DNA of 64,000 nt from Chara braunii (lineage: Eukaryota > Streptophyta > Charophyceae > Charales > Characeae): positions 422,648 to 486,647 of the forward strand of contig BFEA01000321.1 of the NCBI GenBank assembly GCA_003427395.1. The letters run 5' to 3'. Each line of letters starts with the position of its first letter. Positions within the stretch are counted from its first letter, which is position 1. The position numbers and the translations under genes are program-made. Positions 44,418 through 55,036 of this stretch are shown here, in pieces. Under the pieces are notes generated by a model. It saw nothing but the letters and a program-made list of their open reading frames with translations. It was not told where the DNA came from and did no database searches.

Positions 44418-45002
44418 AAGAAGGCTGATGGACACATGGAGTGAATGAGCAGAGATTGTGCCAAAAACTCTTATGCACGTGTGTACCTGCTGACCAGATT
44501 GATTCGAAGAAGGAGATTTGGTCTTGGGACTCTTGTTGGCAAAGACGAAAGAGTTTTCTCTTGAAGAAGGAATTACAGAACGGTTGCCACCTGTCTATAT
44601 TGTGAGCCATGAGAAGTTCTCAAAGTGATTGGAGAGTATAAGATGGACCCTCCTATCTCGATGGTGTACCCCTGCATCTCAAGACCTACCCCTTCTTTCT
44701 ACACAACTAAATTATTATACCTTACATTGATGGAAATGACATCCCCAGTTGTCTGTCTATGTTCCCACCTGAATTCAATGGAGGGTGCTGAGTTGAAAAG
44801 AGGTTAGAACACGGGTTCCTCTCTTAAACAAAAAAAGAAAAGGGAAAAAAAAAGGGAAGGGGAAGACCTCAGATGCAGTTTAAGGTAAAGCTCAGCAACC
44901 AACCAGAGTTCGAAGCCAGGTGGTTTAGCGAGGAAGAACTTTTACTTACGGCCATTACCAGTGACTGGTGCGGACATTACTCCGGGTTATGAATGAGGAA
45001 TA
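44418..45002. other. Intergenic
   Basis: No gene recognised. A second A-rich run at 44828-44866 could mark another, unrecognised retroposon. Confidence 0.3.
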
Positions 45003-45338
45003 AACCAATGAGTACCTCTCCTCAGCTTTGCTGAAATATGACCCGTCGCCCATCTGAAAAAGTTGGGGCGGGACCGCCATTGATAAAATCAATCTGTGGT
45101 CTTTGTCGAGTTTTGGCCTCTGAAAGCAGCCCAGCAGCCAATGTATGGCGTGTACTGGTGGTTTAAACGGCCAGTAGACGGCCCCAGTCTTGCTGAAAAG
45201 AAAACTCGTCGCCTACAAATTTTTCGGAGGCCCGGCGCCATAGATAAATCGAATCAACGGAGGCCCGGCGCCATAGATAAATCGAATCAACGGAGGCCCG
45301 TGGCCTCCGAAAAGGGCCTGTGTACTGGTGGTTTGAGA
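45003..45338. mobile_element. Two adjoining MITEs with AAACCACCAGTACACG ends
   Basis: The first spans about 45003-45163: left end AAACCAATGAGTACC, right end GTGTACTGGTGGTTT. The second starts in the right end of the first and closes at GTACTGGTGGTTTGAG (45338). The second contains a perfect 36-bp tandem repeat (CGGAGGCCCGGCGCCATAGA, TAAATCGAATCAA). CAGTCTTGCTGAAAA-type words are shared with the copy at 52312. Confidence 0.65.
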
Positions 45339-45954
45339 CAGAAAATATCATAGTCTGGACCTAACGAATGAAGAATGCACGACTGTGACAGAGCTTAAAA
45401 TCGGGATGTGGGTGGAATCTGCATAGACACAGGGTAGGGTGGTTGCTTTTGATCTAAGTCAAGATTTTATGGTCAAAAGTCATTTCTCTAGGCTTGGAAG
45501 GGTTTGAGAAAAAATCTTAAGGAGCAATGGGTATGGGATGCAGGGTCCAATGAGGCAACCTGTGTGCCTATGTGAGATAGTAGACTTTTAGAAAATCAAG
45601 AGTCAGGCCCAACCCTGGAAAAGTAGATTAATAGATTTCTTTGGCAGTCGATCATGCCCATAGATAATATGCACAATCAATGGCTGTTTGCATATAATTC
45701 CAGAAGATTTAGGGCCTATTGGGTCCAGCCACACGGAGGCCGACAACAAATTCGGGCCGCCGAGAGTGAGACATCTCCACCGTTAAACCGCCAGGACATC
45801 CAGGCCTCTTTTGTATGAGGAGTTCGGGCAATGCATACAAGCCAGCTTTCTGGCCAGGGGAGGGTGCCCAAAGTGCAATTGCAAACTGTATCTTGTCCCA
45901 TAGTGCATTTATAACCCTTTTTCTGTGACTCTACTGATATTACCCCCTTTTGAA
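45339..45954. other. Intergenic
   Basis: No gene recognised. GGGTGCCCAAAGTGCAATTG then CAAACTG (45866) matches the sequence at 6228-6255 apart from two bases. Confidence 0.35.
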
Positions 45955-46287
45955 CTTTGAAGCGGGTAAACAGTAGAGTGGCATTTGTGAGGGGTGGCAT
46001 TTGTGAGGGGTGGCATTTGTGAAGGGGTGACTACTAGGGTAGGGTAGGTGGGGAATTGCAGAGATATGGAACGACCCGCACAGCTGGTGGAATTGGTACT
46101 GAATCCAAAGAAGAGGGTAGAATAACTCCCAGGGGACTTTGAAGCGGATAAACGGTAGAATGGGATTTGTGAAGGGGCGACTACTAGGGTAGAGTAGGTG
46201 GGGAATTGCAGAGATATGGAACAACCGGCGCAGCTAGTGGAATTGGTACCGAATCCAAAGAAGAGGGTAGAATAACTCCCAGGGAAC
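45955..46287. repeat. Tandem duplication of ~150-180 bp
   Basis: CTTTGAAGCGG, GACTACTAGGGTAG, GAATTGCAGAGATATGGAAC, TGGAATTGGTAC and AGGGTAGAATAACTCCCAGG occur twice in order (units at 45955 and 46137). The first unit is longer by extra copies of GGTGGCATTTGTGAGG. Confidence 0.9.
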
Positions 46288-47639
46288 TTCTCTCAGAGCA
46301 GCAGATGGACAAAGAGAGCCACCACCATGTGCCACGATACAGAAGCAAATACGATACAGAACCAAATAAATTAATTAATCAACTGTACTCAAGCCTGGAC
46401 CTTCCCTGGTTCTTGGTTTTCTAGTTAATGCCACCATCCTGTTCAGTTCATCACGTTGCAAGAATTAACTCGGAGACAATGCCATTCTTCCAACTAAAAA
46501 AGAAGTGGAGCAATGAAGAACAAAGAAGGAAGCAAGATGAAGACGAGGACAACGGTGAAGAAGAAGAAGAAGAAGAAGAAGAAGAAGAAGAAGAGGGCAA
46601 GATTGAACCAATGTCGTCTCCCTCCTGCTCTTGCCATCATCATTTCGTACACAAAATTGCTGCCACCTCTAATTACCAATTAGCTACAAAACAAAAGAAA
46701 GAACGAAGAAGAATCAATATCCGAATTGTTGCATTTTGAAGAAGGAGATCTTGGGTTAATCTTGTGGAACTCCACCTGGTCGTATATAACTTCTTTAGCT
46801 TCCTTGGTATTCCGATTAGCTACTACGGCAGATCATGCATGCCTAGCAGAGATTTTCAAAGAACACGACAACTACTACAATGCTACTCGCATCCCATATC
46901 GTCAGAGCCGCACTCCTGGTGAAGTCTATGTCCAAACAGGGCTTTTCATGATACAGAACCAACCAGGAGGATGAATATGAAGGTCCACCATAGCCAAAGG
47001 GAAGTCTCCTCGGTTCGCACCTCCTTCCTTCTCCTTCAATACTACTGCACCTCTCTCTCTCAACTGAGGCCCAATGCGGACATCGACTACCTCCCTCCAT
47101 AGCTGAGCAACTCTCTCTCTCTCTCTCTCTTGCTCCTCCTTGCTCCTCCATAGCGATGGAGGTCTTCTTCGTCAGCCTCAACTCCTCCGTCAACCGAGTG
47201 ATCGGCGTAACTCTCCCTCAGGGTGGAGCAGCAGCATGACTGCCAACTGAACCCCTGGGCTTCTCATCGTACCAAATGTTATACTGTTTGCCTCTCGGCT
47301 TCCAGTCCGACTCGTTCTATCCTGGTACTCTCAGCCTCCAACTGGTGCGCTTTCTTTTTTTTTTTTTTTGGTAAGAAAGTTAAAAAAAACACAGAACCTT
47401 GTGGTTCTGTCTGCATATCCATTCTGGGGAGCATCAGTCCGGTTCCTATTCCGCTGGCAAGTCTAACTTAGCCTCTATCATATCATAATGCATTTTAGAA
47501 ATACAGGATGCTTCGAAAAAACAAGGATTTGCTAAGGCGACACAGCCACGTGAGTGGCGCGACGGTGGCCACCAGGCAACACATCCCCAATGACCCCCTC
47601 TGGCCATACATGTAAAAAACTGTGGAGGAAACGAGGCCC
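46288..47639. other. Intergenic with (GAA)n and (CT)n runs
   Basis: (GAA)n at 46561-46595 yields a poly-Glu open frame; (CT)n lies at 47110-47128. No recognised gene. Confidence 0.4.
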
Positions 47640-49135
47640 CAATTTAAACAAATGTGTCCACCCAATAACCCTTCATCCTGGACGAAGCTGACAACCCATT
47701 TCTGCTCGCAGCTAACTCACCATGGCTCACCTAGGCAAAAAAGGGAATCTACAGAGTCGGTGATCTCTGGGACCCGGTTAAACAGAATTGGGCCACACCG
47801 GAGCAGCTGCAAGCCAAGGTGAAGTACGCAAGGAACGTGGAAGAAAAGGCCCGCCAATTGATAGATGCTCTCCCTGTAGCTTGGGGGCAAATCCTTAAAA
47901 CAAGCCACACGATTCAACCACAGGACTGGGTGGTTAGATACGTTGACCTGCCCAGATCGGCGACTGTCTACAGGGTACGCAATACTAACAGACTGAGTGG
48001 GAGGTGCACACTGGAAGCTTTTGCCCTGCACATCCCGGGAGTGCAGTCCTCTCATCTGCCCGGGAATGAAGACTTGGATATTATAGAACCGTGGGTGGGC
48101 CTGATGAATGCGAAGAGTGGTGGGCAACCAGGACAACGGCTACCAAGCATACGAGCCTTCCACACCCATTGCCCGACTCCCCTTTGACCTGGACGACTGG
48201 GAATGGACGGGCCAACAAACCATGCACATATATGACTACACTGTCAAAGGGGGGTACAGACCAGCTTGTCCGCAGCAGCAGATTGGGCAGACGATCTCAC
48301 AGAGATGGGAGGAAAGATTCACCAGTGAATCCACAGCTGCTGCACAACCTCCCTTGGAGGCTTGGACCACGTATGCCAAACTAATACCCACTAGCCTCAG
48401 GTCCCTACAATGGCAAAAATCTTACACCGCTGTCTCCCCACCCCCGAATGGCTTGGCTTGTCTCGAGAACAGACCTTGAGCAGAAAGGCCTACTGTCCCT
48501 CATCTGCTCCTAGTACTGTGGCAGGGCAACACAGCCGGCCAGGGCAACCCTCAAGCACTTCTTACTGGCGTGCCCGATGGTTGCCCAAATATAAATTTGG
48601 TATGAACGCTGCATTCCATTCGCTCACGAACATCCATATGCCGTGGGACCTCGGCCTCATCCTGCTGGGCAAAAATCAAAACTTACAAGTGCACTGGACT
48701 CTGTTTGCCTCTAACCTCTTCTCAAATTTGAGGCTACACGTTCTCATGCAAGCCTGGAGAGCAAGGTGCTCCTTTGAGAGAAAAGACCACCGATTTGGTC
48801 TGCAGCGATCACAACAGGCGATAGGCGAAGAGATCAGATCCCGCACACAACATGCCTGGAAGACCATGCAACAGTGCTCTCACGACGAAAGAGACCCCAC
48901 TCTCTCTTAGGGAAGCTTTGCAGGAATCCTACTGCCAAATCTGGTAGGATCCGAACCAAGCGTTCTCTGAACTGCTAGATGATCTCAACATAAGATGGAA
49001 AAACTGGAGGGCAGATGAACCCTCCTGGCAAAGAAGACCCCTGGAAGACTTTGCAGTCCCACACCTCCCGACCAACTTTCTGTTGATCCCTCAGAACCCA
49101 CATCGCACAATGGCCCCTGCCCCCGCCCTGCCGTA
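47640..49135 (+). pseudogene. LINE ORF2 C-terminal relic (zf-RVT region)
   Basis: Across several frames the translation follows the end of a plant LINE polyprotein. LLAANSPWLT, stop, then AKKGIYRVGDLWDP and LIDALPVAWGQILK fit the post-RT linker. A cysteine-rich zf-RVT-like stretch (ICS-stop-YCG, then ATLKHFLLACPMVAQI) follows near 48500-48570, then WTLFASNLFSNLRLHVL and ELLDDLNIRWKNWRADEP up to a stop at 49135. At least four frame changes and several stops are present. No reverse transcriptase YXDD block or A tail is visible; it is a truncated, dead copy. Confidence 0.65.
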
Positions 49136-49298
49136 ACTCATCCCGCTTCCCACCCGCTTGCCGCCCGCTTCCCTCGCCACCATCTCCTTTTGGACCCCGC
49201 CTCCCGCTCTGTGATCCTCTCTCATCCCGCTGTCCCTACAGCCGCTGCAGATGACAGGGACAATTGGGCATCTTCAGGTCACTGTGGCAGCTGTGCCC

Positions 49299-49525
49299 AA
49301 CGTGGCAACATTAGCAGCCATTGGAATGATTTTAGGAGTAGCTTATTCCATTTGGCTCTATAATCGTGTTGTGTTTGGAAATTTCAAGCCGTATTTCATT
49401 CATAAGTTCTCCGATTTAAACAGAAAAGAGAACTTTTCATGTTTTTACCTTTTGTAATTGGAGTTGTTTGGATGGGTGTTTATCCTGAGGTATTCCTAGA
49501 GTGTATGCATGCCTCTGTGAGCAAC
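49299..49525 (+). pseudogene. nad4: NUMT: 3' part of mitochondrial nad4
   Basis: Reading VATLAAIGMILGVAYSIWLY then NRVVFGNFKP and KFSDLNRKE is characteristic of plant/algal mitochondrial NADH dehydrogenase subunit 4. A one-base loss near 49430 shifts the frame; the match then continues FLPFVIGVVWMGVYPEVFLE and CMHASVSN before breaking off just short of the usual C-terminus. The isolated 227-bp size, frameshift and nuclear repeat surroundings show a nuclear copy, not an active gene. Confidence 0.88.
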
Positions 49526-49794
49526 CGGTATGAGGACAAGAGCAACAACAGGCATGGGACATTGGACAGACGGCATGCAAAGAGTACAATATGTGCGAAA
49601 GCAGCATCCGTGACTCACTTATGAACTCAGTAAACTTCCTACTGCTGGCTCTCTCCTGGAACCAGTGCTCGGACCGATCACTGGAGATACATGGGAACTG
49701 GGAACCCTCTTCATCAAGGGGTCCATCTGATATGAATGCAGACACGGATAGAACCTGTACAATTTGTAATTTTGGCTCATTCATAATGCTGTGA

Positions 49795-49938
49795 AGGGAC
49801 GCTGGACCCGGTTTCTAGCAGGTGCAGCTCCCCACTAATGGAATGGAGCCATCCAATAGCGTGGCCTGTAGAATGGGTGTCTGCTCTTATCAGCACCCCT
49901 TCATCGTCGATGGTTCAAAAAAAAAAGAAAAAAAAAAA
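49795..49938 (+). mobile_element. Poly(A)-tailed SINE, family S1, copy 3
   Basis: GGGACGCTGGACCCGGTTTC, TAGCAGGTGCAGCTCCCCAC, GTCTGCTCTTATCAGCACCC, then an A-rich tail. It is diverged from copy 2 by scattered substitutions. Confidence 0.8.
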
Positions 49939-50049
49939 CCCATCATGTACGTGCACATGCACTTCTCCCCATTATGGCTAAAATATTCGAGTGTTCGGCG
50001 TTGATTTATGTCTGATTGGAAGGATGTACCTCCCCTCACCCCTGCCTAC

Positions 50050-50164
50050 ACCAGCTTCTTCCCCCGAATACAACAACGTAGGGTCGTTATAGCTGTATTT
50101 AGACTGAAAGATACCCCAAATACAGCTATAATCGCTGTACGTTTTATTCGGGGGAAGAAGGTAG
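50050..50164. mobile_element. Hairpin MITE, family H111, copy 4 (GTACG subfamily)
   Basis: CTTCTTCCCCCGAATACAAC at the left and CGGGGGAAGAAGGTAG at the right. TATAGCTGTATTTAGACTG with CAAATACAGCTATAAT forms the inner stem. Confidence 0.85.
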
Positions 50165-50216
50165 CCTTCTATTTCTCGCGTACTTACCTGTGTTCTGCTT
50201 TTCCTTTTGTCGGCTA

Positions 50217-50283
<67 letters not shown>
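50217..50283. repeat. (GT)n microsatellite
   Basis: About 33 GT units without interruption, directly beside the 3' end of the minus-strand U6 copy. Confidence 0.98.
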
Positions 50284-50286
<3 letters not shown>

Positions 50287-50288
50287 TA

Positions 50289-50386
50289 ATTTGGACCATT
50301 TCTCGATTTATGCGTGGCATCCTTGCGCGGGGGCCATGCTAATCTTCTCTGTATCGTTCCAAATTTTAACGGATGTCCCGAAGGAC
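50289..50386 (-). ncRNA. U6 snRNA-like sequence, nearly full length
   Basis: Read on the minus strand it starts GTCCTTCGGGACATCC, then TTTGGAACGATACAGAGAAG, ATTAGCATGGCCCCCGCGCA, AGGATGCCACGCATAAATCG and AGAAATGGTCCAAATT. The ACAGAGA box (50346-50352), AGC triad and ISL sequence are intact; differences from land-plant U6 are few. The usual T run is replaced by TTAAAAA and then (CA)n. No TATA box near -30 and no plant upstream element were seen on the minus strand. A processed retrocopy is more likely than an active gene, but the RNA itself would fold. Confidence 0.85.
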
Positions 50387-50687
50387 GCTATATGTTGTTT
50401 GTACCCTGATTCGAAACTTTCTTTTCAAAGTGATTTTGAATAATAGATTAAAATTCGGCACTTGGACCATCATCATGATGACCTCCTGGAAAATTACTGG
50501 ACAGCTCTGAGCCTGCCCAAGTTACCGAAATACCCCTACTGGGTTGCTAACCAGTTCTGATTCTGTCCCTGGCTGACCTACCGACTCCAGCATGTCCTGC
50601 TATGGCTAATTTCAGACCTGTCCCTAAGCCTGCAGTTATTCAGCACGCTACCTCTTTTTTTTTTTTGACCAGAAGCCCGTGTCTCCA

Positions 50688-50759
50688 TTTTTTTTTTGGA
50701 CATGGTGCTCTGTCTATTGGTGGAGAGCGTCACCTGCTGGAAACCGGGCCCAGTGTCCC
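50688..50759 (-). mobile_element. Poly(A)-tailed SINE, family S1, copy 4 (short)
   Basis: Minus strand: GGGACACTGGGCCCGGTTTC, CAGCAGGTGACGCTC, CACCAATAGACAGAGC, then the A tail (T run 50688-50697). Another T run at 50654-50666 suggests a second tail or a tail with an insert. Confidence 0.75.
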
Positions 50760-50806
50760 ATGGTAGCCTTCACCATAATCCAATTGTAACGCCTGGGCCG
50801 AGGCGC

Positions 50807-51350
50807 AGACGAAAAAACAGCACGGAAAACAGAGTGGAGTGGGCACACCAGTTCGGACTTAGTAGTCAGAAACTTCACAGGCAACTGCATGCGGAGCAGG
50901 CGCTCAAGACTCCACAAAATATAGCAAACAGACTCGGTTTTGGATATCTCAGCTACCTACCTCAGTCCTGCCGTCGTCACCCGAATAGAACGCCTGACAA
51001 TTATGGCCGTATCCAGACTGAATGTTGTTGCCCTGAATACAGCTAGTATAATGACCGGCGGGCGTTCTATTCGGGTGAAGAGAGTAGGCACGGACAAACA
51101 GCATGGAAAACAGAGTTGACACACCAGCTCAGACTATAAAGGACTTCACAGGCAAGCACATGAAGCAGCCAAAAAAAAAAAAAGCACAGCAAAACAGACT
51201 TAGTTTCAGAGATCTCAGCTACCTTCCTCAGTCCGCGGCACAGGCGAATAGCACGGAAAACAGAGTTGTTGGGACTGAACTTCACAGGCAGGCAACCAGA
51301 CTCAGCAAACAAGCAAAACAGAGTCAGTTTGGGAGTCCTCAGCAATCGCT
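50807..51350. repeat. Three ~110-165-bp tandem units, one junction split by a MITE
   Basis: AGCACGGAAAACAGAG, CTTCACAGGCA, CAGACT-AGTTT and CTCAGCTACCT-CCTCAGTCC recur at 50815, 51097 and 51248. The first and second units are separated by the H111 element at 50968-51087. Confidence 0.8.
50968..51087. mobile_element. Hairpin MITE, family H111, copy 5, inserted in a tandem repeat
   Basis: GTCGTCACCCGAATAGAACG at the left and GCGTTCTATTCGGGTGAAG at the right. It interrupts the unit boundary after CTCAGTCC, which is direct evidence that this family moved. Confidence 0.85.
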
Positions 51351-52150
51351 TCCAATCAGGTCGATTTTTGTTGTTATTACTTTTTTTTTTTTTTATATAC
51401 AACAAGGTAGACGGTGTTGATATATCCTCATTGAACTGACCGGCCCAAGTACTTCACATTCTTTCAGAACTTTTTTTTTTTTTTTGTAAAAGACAACATA
51501 CATCCCTTTCTTTTGAATAGGGCCCAGTGCCCAAGGCGTAACACATCATGAAAGTTTCATGAAGTTCCGGACTCAGGGGGCCGCAAGGCCTCCAATCCTG
51601 CTTTGTCAGGGGGAGCCCCTCCATTGTAGCAAAAAAGAAAGTAAATAAAAAAGCTAGAAAAAAGGGCAAAATGCCAGCGTACGTATGCCTCTGGCAATCT
51701 AAAGACGCAGTTAAAGACGCAATAATGATATCTGACCAGATTGCCATATCATAGATACCTATCACAAAATGAAGAGTTGGTATCTAATGGCTATCTCAAC
51801 AACACAACAGTTTACAGCCGAAGGTTCTAAAAATAATAATAATAATAATAAGAAAAGGAAGAAAATAAAAAAGCACATTGGTCAAAATTGAAAAATCTTG
51901 TTCTGGAAAGCAGTCACTGTTATGTACTCGAAGAGTGTTTTTGCAGAAAAGTCCCAAAACATCACAGATAGTCGATAGCGTGTGAACAGACGAGACAGGT
52001 GAAGGTAAGAACAGCGGGATTTTTTATGTAGACAGGGCAGGGGGGTGGTGGGGCATGTTTGGTTCAATACGGGCGGTTTCCCGCCCCCGAATTATTGTGC
52101 TGATATCAACCAACAATGTTTGTCAGGAGAGTCAGAGTTGATGTTATCTT
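51351..52150. other. Intergenic
   Basis: T runs near 51380 and 51470 and (AAT)n at 51833-51850; no gene recognised. Confidence 0.4.
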
Positions 52151-52260
52151 CTGCTGTCTTCACCCAAATAGAACGCCCGGTCATTATCGCCGTATCTGGA
52201 CTGAAAATTGCACCAAATACGGCTATACGACCGGGCGTTCTATTCGGGTGAAGACGGTAG
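52151..52260. mobile_element. Hairpin MITE, family H111, copy 6
   Basis: GCTGTCTTCACCCAAATAG at the left and CTATTCGGGTGAAGACGGTA at the right. The inner stem ATTATCGCCGTATCTGG/CCAAATACGGCTAT is well preserved. Confidence 0.88.
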
Positions 52261-52311
52261 CAGTTCTTTTGCTGTGGTCCAGACGAACAGTGCTTGTCAT
52301 GAGAGTCGGCG

Positions 52312-52491
52312 TTAAACCGCCATTACACGGACCTCAGCCTTGCAGAAAATGAGCTCAGCCTCACGGCACCTCAAACTTCCGGGGCCAGAAGGCCCTTGAC
52401 AAATTTCATCAGTGGCCTTCGTCGCGTTTCTGCTCCGAAAGTCGTGGTGAGGAGTCCGCGGCCGATGTATGGCCGTGTACTGGTGATTTAA
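52312..52491. mobile_element. MITE with AAACCACCAGTACACG-type ends, third copy
   Basis: TTAAACCGCCATTACACGG at the left and CCGTGTACTGGTGATTTAA at the right are 19-bp imperfect inverted ends. TCAGCCTTGCAGAAAATGAG matches the 45003 group. Confidence 0.7.
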
Positions 52492-52767
52492 TGCACACCT
52501 TCTGATCATTCAAGTCTTGCTGGTTCCTGTTGTGCATTTGGCAGTTGTCGTGCCCTGGAGGAAGATCCCACTAGCACTGTATGTGGAGTAGTGTAGAGGG
52601 TGTGTGACCCGCCTCCGCCGTCGATGGGAATGGGGATCGGTGGTTTTGTTTTTCCTGTATTTTAGCCCTCGAAAATATATGTTTTTTTGGAGCATCCCAT
52701 TGGGTGGTCTTTCTTTTGTTTTGCTTGCCGTGTTCCTCTGGGGGTCCCGAACGTGAGTGAAAATCAG

Positions 52768-53502
52768 NNNNNNNNNNNNNNNNNNNNNNNNNNNNNNNNN
52801 NNNNNNNNNNNNNNNNNNNNNNNNNNNNNNNNNNNNNNNNNNNNNNNNNNNNNNNNNNNNNNNNNNNNNNNNNNNNNNNNNNNNNNNNNNNNNNNNNNNN
52901 NNNNNNNNNNNNNNNNNNNNNNNNNNNNNNNNNNNNNNNNNNNNNNNNNNNNNNNNNNNNNNNNNNNNNNNNNNNNNNNNNNNNNNNNNNNNNNNNNNNN
53001 NNNNNNNNNNNNNNNNNNNNNNNNNNNNNNNNNNNNNNNNNNNNNNNNNNNNNNNNNNNNNNNNNNNNNNNNNNNNNNNNNNNNNNNNNNNNNNNNNNNN
53101 NNNNNNNNNNNNNNNNNNNNNNNNNNNNNNNNNNNNNNNNNNNNNNNNNNNNNNNNNNNNNNNNNNNNNNNNNNNNNNNNNNNNNNNNNNNNNNNNNNNN
53201 NNNNNNNNNNNNNNNNNNNNNNNNNNNNNNNNNNNNNNNNNNNNNNNNNNNNNNNNNNNNNNNNNNNNNNNNNNNNNNNNNNNNNNNNNNNNNNNNNNNN
53301 NNNNNNNNNNNNNNNNNNNNNNNNNNNNNNNNNNNNNNNNNNNNNNNNNNNNNNNNNNNNNNNNNNNNNNNNNNNNNNNNNNNNNNNNNNNNNNNNNNNN
53401 NNNNNNNNNNNNNNNNNNNNNNNNNNNNNNNNNNNNNNNNNNNNNNNNNNNNNNNNNNNNNNNNNNNNNNNNNNNNNNNNNNNNNNNNNNNNNNNNNNNN
53501 NN
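52768..53502. other. Assembly gap (N)
   Basis: 735 unresolved bases, followed at once by an A run and (GAA)n at 53503-53545. Confidence 0.99.
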
Positions 53503-53749
53503 AAAAAAAAAAAAAAAAAAAAGAAGAAGAAGAAGAAGAAGAAGATTACTCAAACCCTAGCTACTACTAATCGACCATTAAGGAACGAACACAATTTCAA
53601 AAATTCAATTCTAGTGTACAGAACTTCCAATCAACCAAACAAATTACTGTCACCGAATACCTAATTAGCGTAATCACTCGACAACCACCACGAAGCTAAG
53701 CAGCCTAATTTCACAAACCCAGTCAAAACCCAACACAAGCCGAAATTCA

Positions 53750-54168
53750 GCGTTTTCAGTAGAAAGTAGTGAATCACAACTAGAGAGCCAAAATCGTGAT
53801 GCACCTATTCGCGTTTTCACAAGAAAGAAGTGAGTCACAACCAAGGAGCCGAAGTCATGATGCACCCATTCAAACCAAACAGAGGTTAGCAATTCAGCGA
53901 TCCAATAAGGAAAAGACCCAATCCCATTCTCAACAGCGAATGAACCAAGCTCTCCCTTAATCGCCAAGCCCTACCCTAATAAGCTCGTAGGCAGTAACGA
54001 ATCCAACTCTTCATCAATTCGAAACCACAGGCAATAACCTAGAATCGATGTTCACCGAATGCCGATTCCAAACCTATACAGTCTACATAGACTCTACAAC
54101 GAATAATCCATCGAATGCCGATTCCAAACCTATACAGTCTACATAGACTCTACAACGAATAATCCATC
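53750..54168. repeat. Two local tandem duplications (61 bp and 56 bp)
   Basis: The 61-bp unit (GCGTTTTCA, AGTGA-TCACAAC, GATGCACC-ATTC) lies at 53750 and 53811 with several differences. The 56-bp unit (GAATGCCGATTCCAAACCTA onward) at 54057-54112 and 54113-54168 is perfect and therefore recent. The open minus-strand frame here has no recognised domain. Confidence 0.9.
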
Positions 54169-54924
54169 GGAGATCCAAAGATCAGGAGGTCCTGAGCAAC
54201 ACCACGTCCAAAGCAGGAGCATCGGCGACAGTGGACAAACCCCGGTCGTAGCTGAAGCCCTTTGTCAGCAATTCGCCAGCAACTGTGGGCGATACCAGTC
54301 GCAGTGTGAAGTCCATCATCTGTCTCCCGGAAGTCGACGTTTGTCGATGTACTCTCTTCCTTCATCTCCCGCTCTTCACTCACTGACAGATGATAATAGT
54401 GTTACGTATCTGTAATCAGAGGGCTAAGCCCCTGATCAGGTGATAATACTGATATGTACGGTGCGCAGATCCTGCCCGTTGACCAACCCCACATCTCTCC
54501 CCTTCCTTTCACGGCCAATCTAGGATTACCAACTGTCGTTGACCAAGACTAGGCTATGGCAGGTGCATGGTTGTGCCCCTTCGAAGCGGCCTCCACCTCA
54601 GCGCCCACGCGCTCTATCCCCCTCCCCCTCCGCCATACCCAACAGCAAGTTCTGGCTAAGCATAGCTTATTCACAGCTACCCCCGTGCTATCCCCCGCTG
54701 CCCGCGCACCGTAATAGCGACGCGCTAAAGCAGCGTTACCGCTGCGTTAGCGCGTTCGGTTGGGCCTGGGCTTTACTAAACCCCTCAAAACTTTTTTTTT
54801 TTTTTTTTTTAATTATTTACTTTGACAATTGTTTGTATCTATTCGTCAGAAAAAAAAACAAAAAACCTCGATCTTCACTCACACTTGGACTATTTTGTTG
54901 GACCACCATCAGGAGCACGTCCCA
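54169..54924. other. Intergenic
   Basis: No gene recognised. GATAATACTGATATGTACGG and GATAATAGTGTTACGTATC form a short degenerate repeat near 54390-54460. Confidence 0.35.
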
Positions 54925-55036
54925 CTACCTTCTTCCCCCGAATACAACGTACGGTCATTTATAGCTGTGTTTAGACTGAAATATACCCTAAATTCAGCTA
55001 TAATGACCGTACGTTGCATTGGGGGGAAGACTGTAG
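54925..55036. mobile_element. Hairpin MITE, family H111, copy 7 (GTACG subfamily)
   Basis: CTACCTTCTTCCCCCGAATA at the left, GGGGGGAAGACTGTAG at the right. CAACGTACGGTCAT pairs with ATGACCGTACGTTG. Confidence 0.9.

Noticed and set aside
46428-46739. Glu-rich 103-residue open frame
   Set aside because: Driven by a (GAA)n run; no domain or gene structure.
49251-49298. Extension of the nad4 match to the left
   Set aside because: The residues before 49299 do not follow the nad4 sequence; likely the insertion border.
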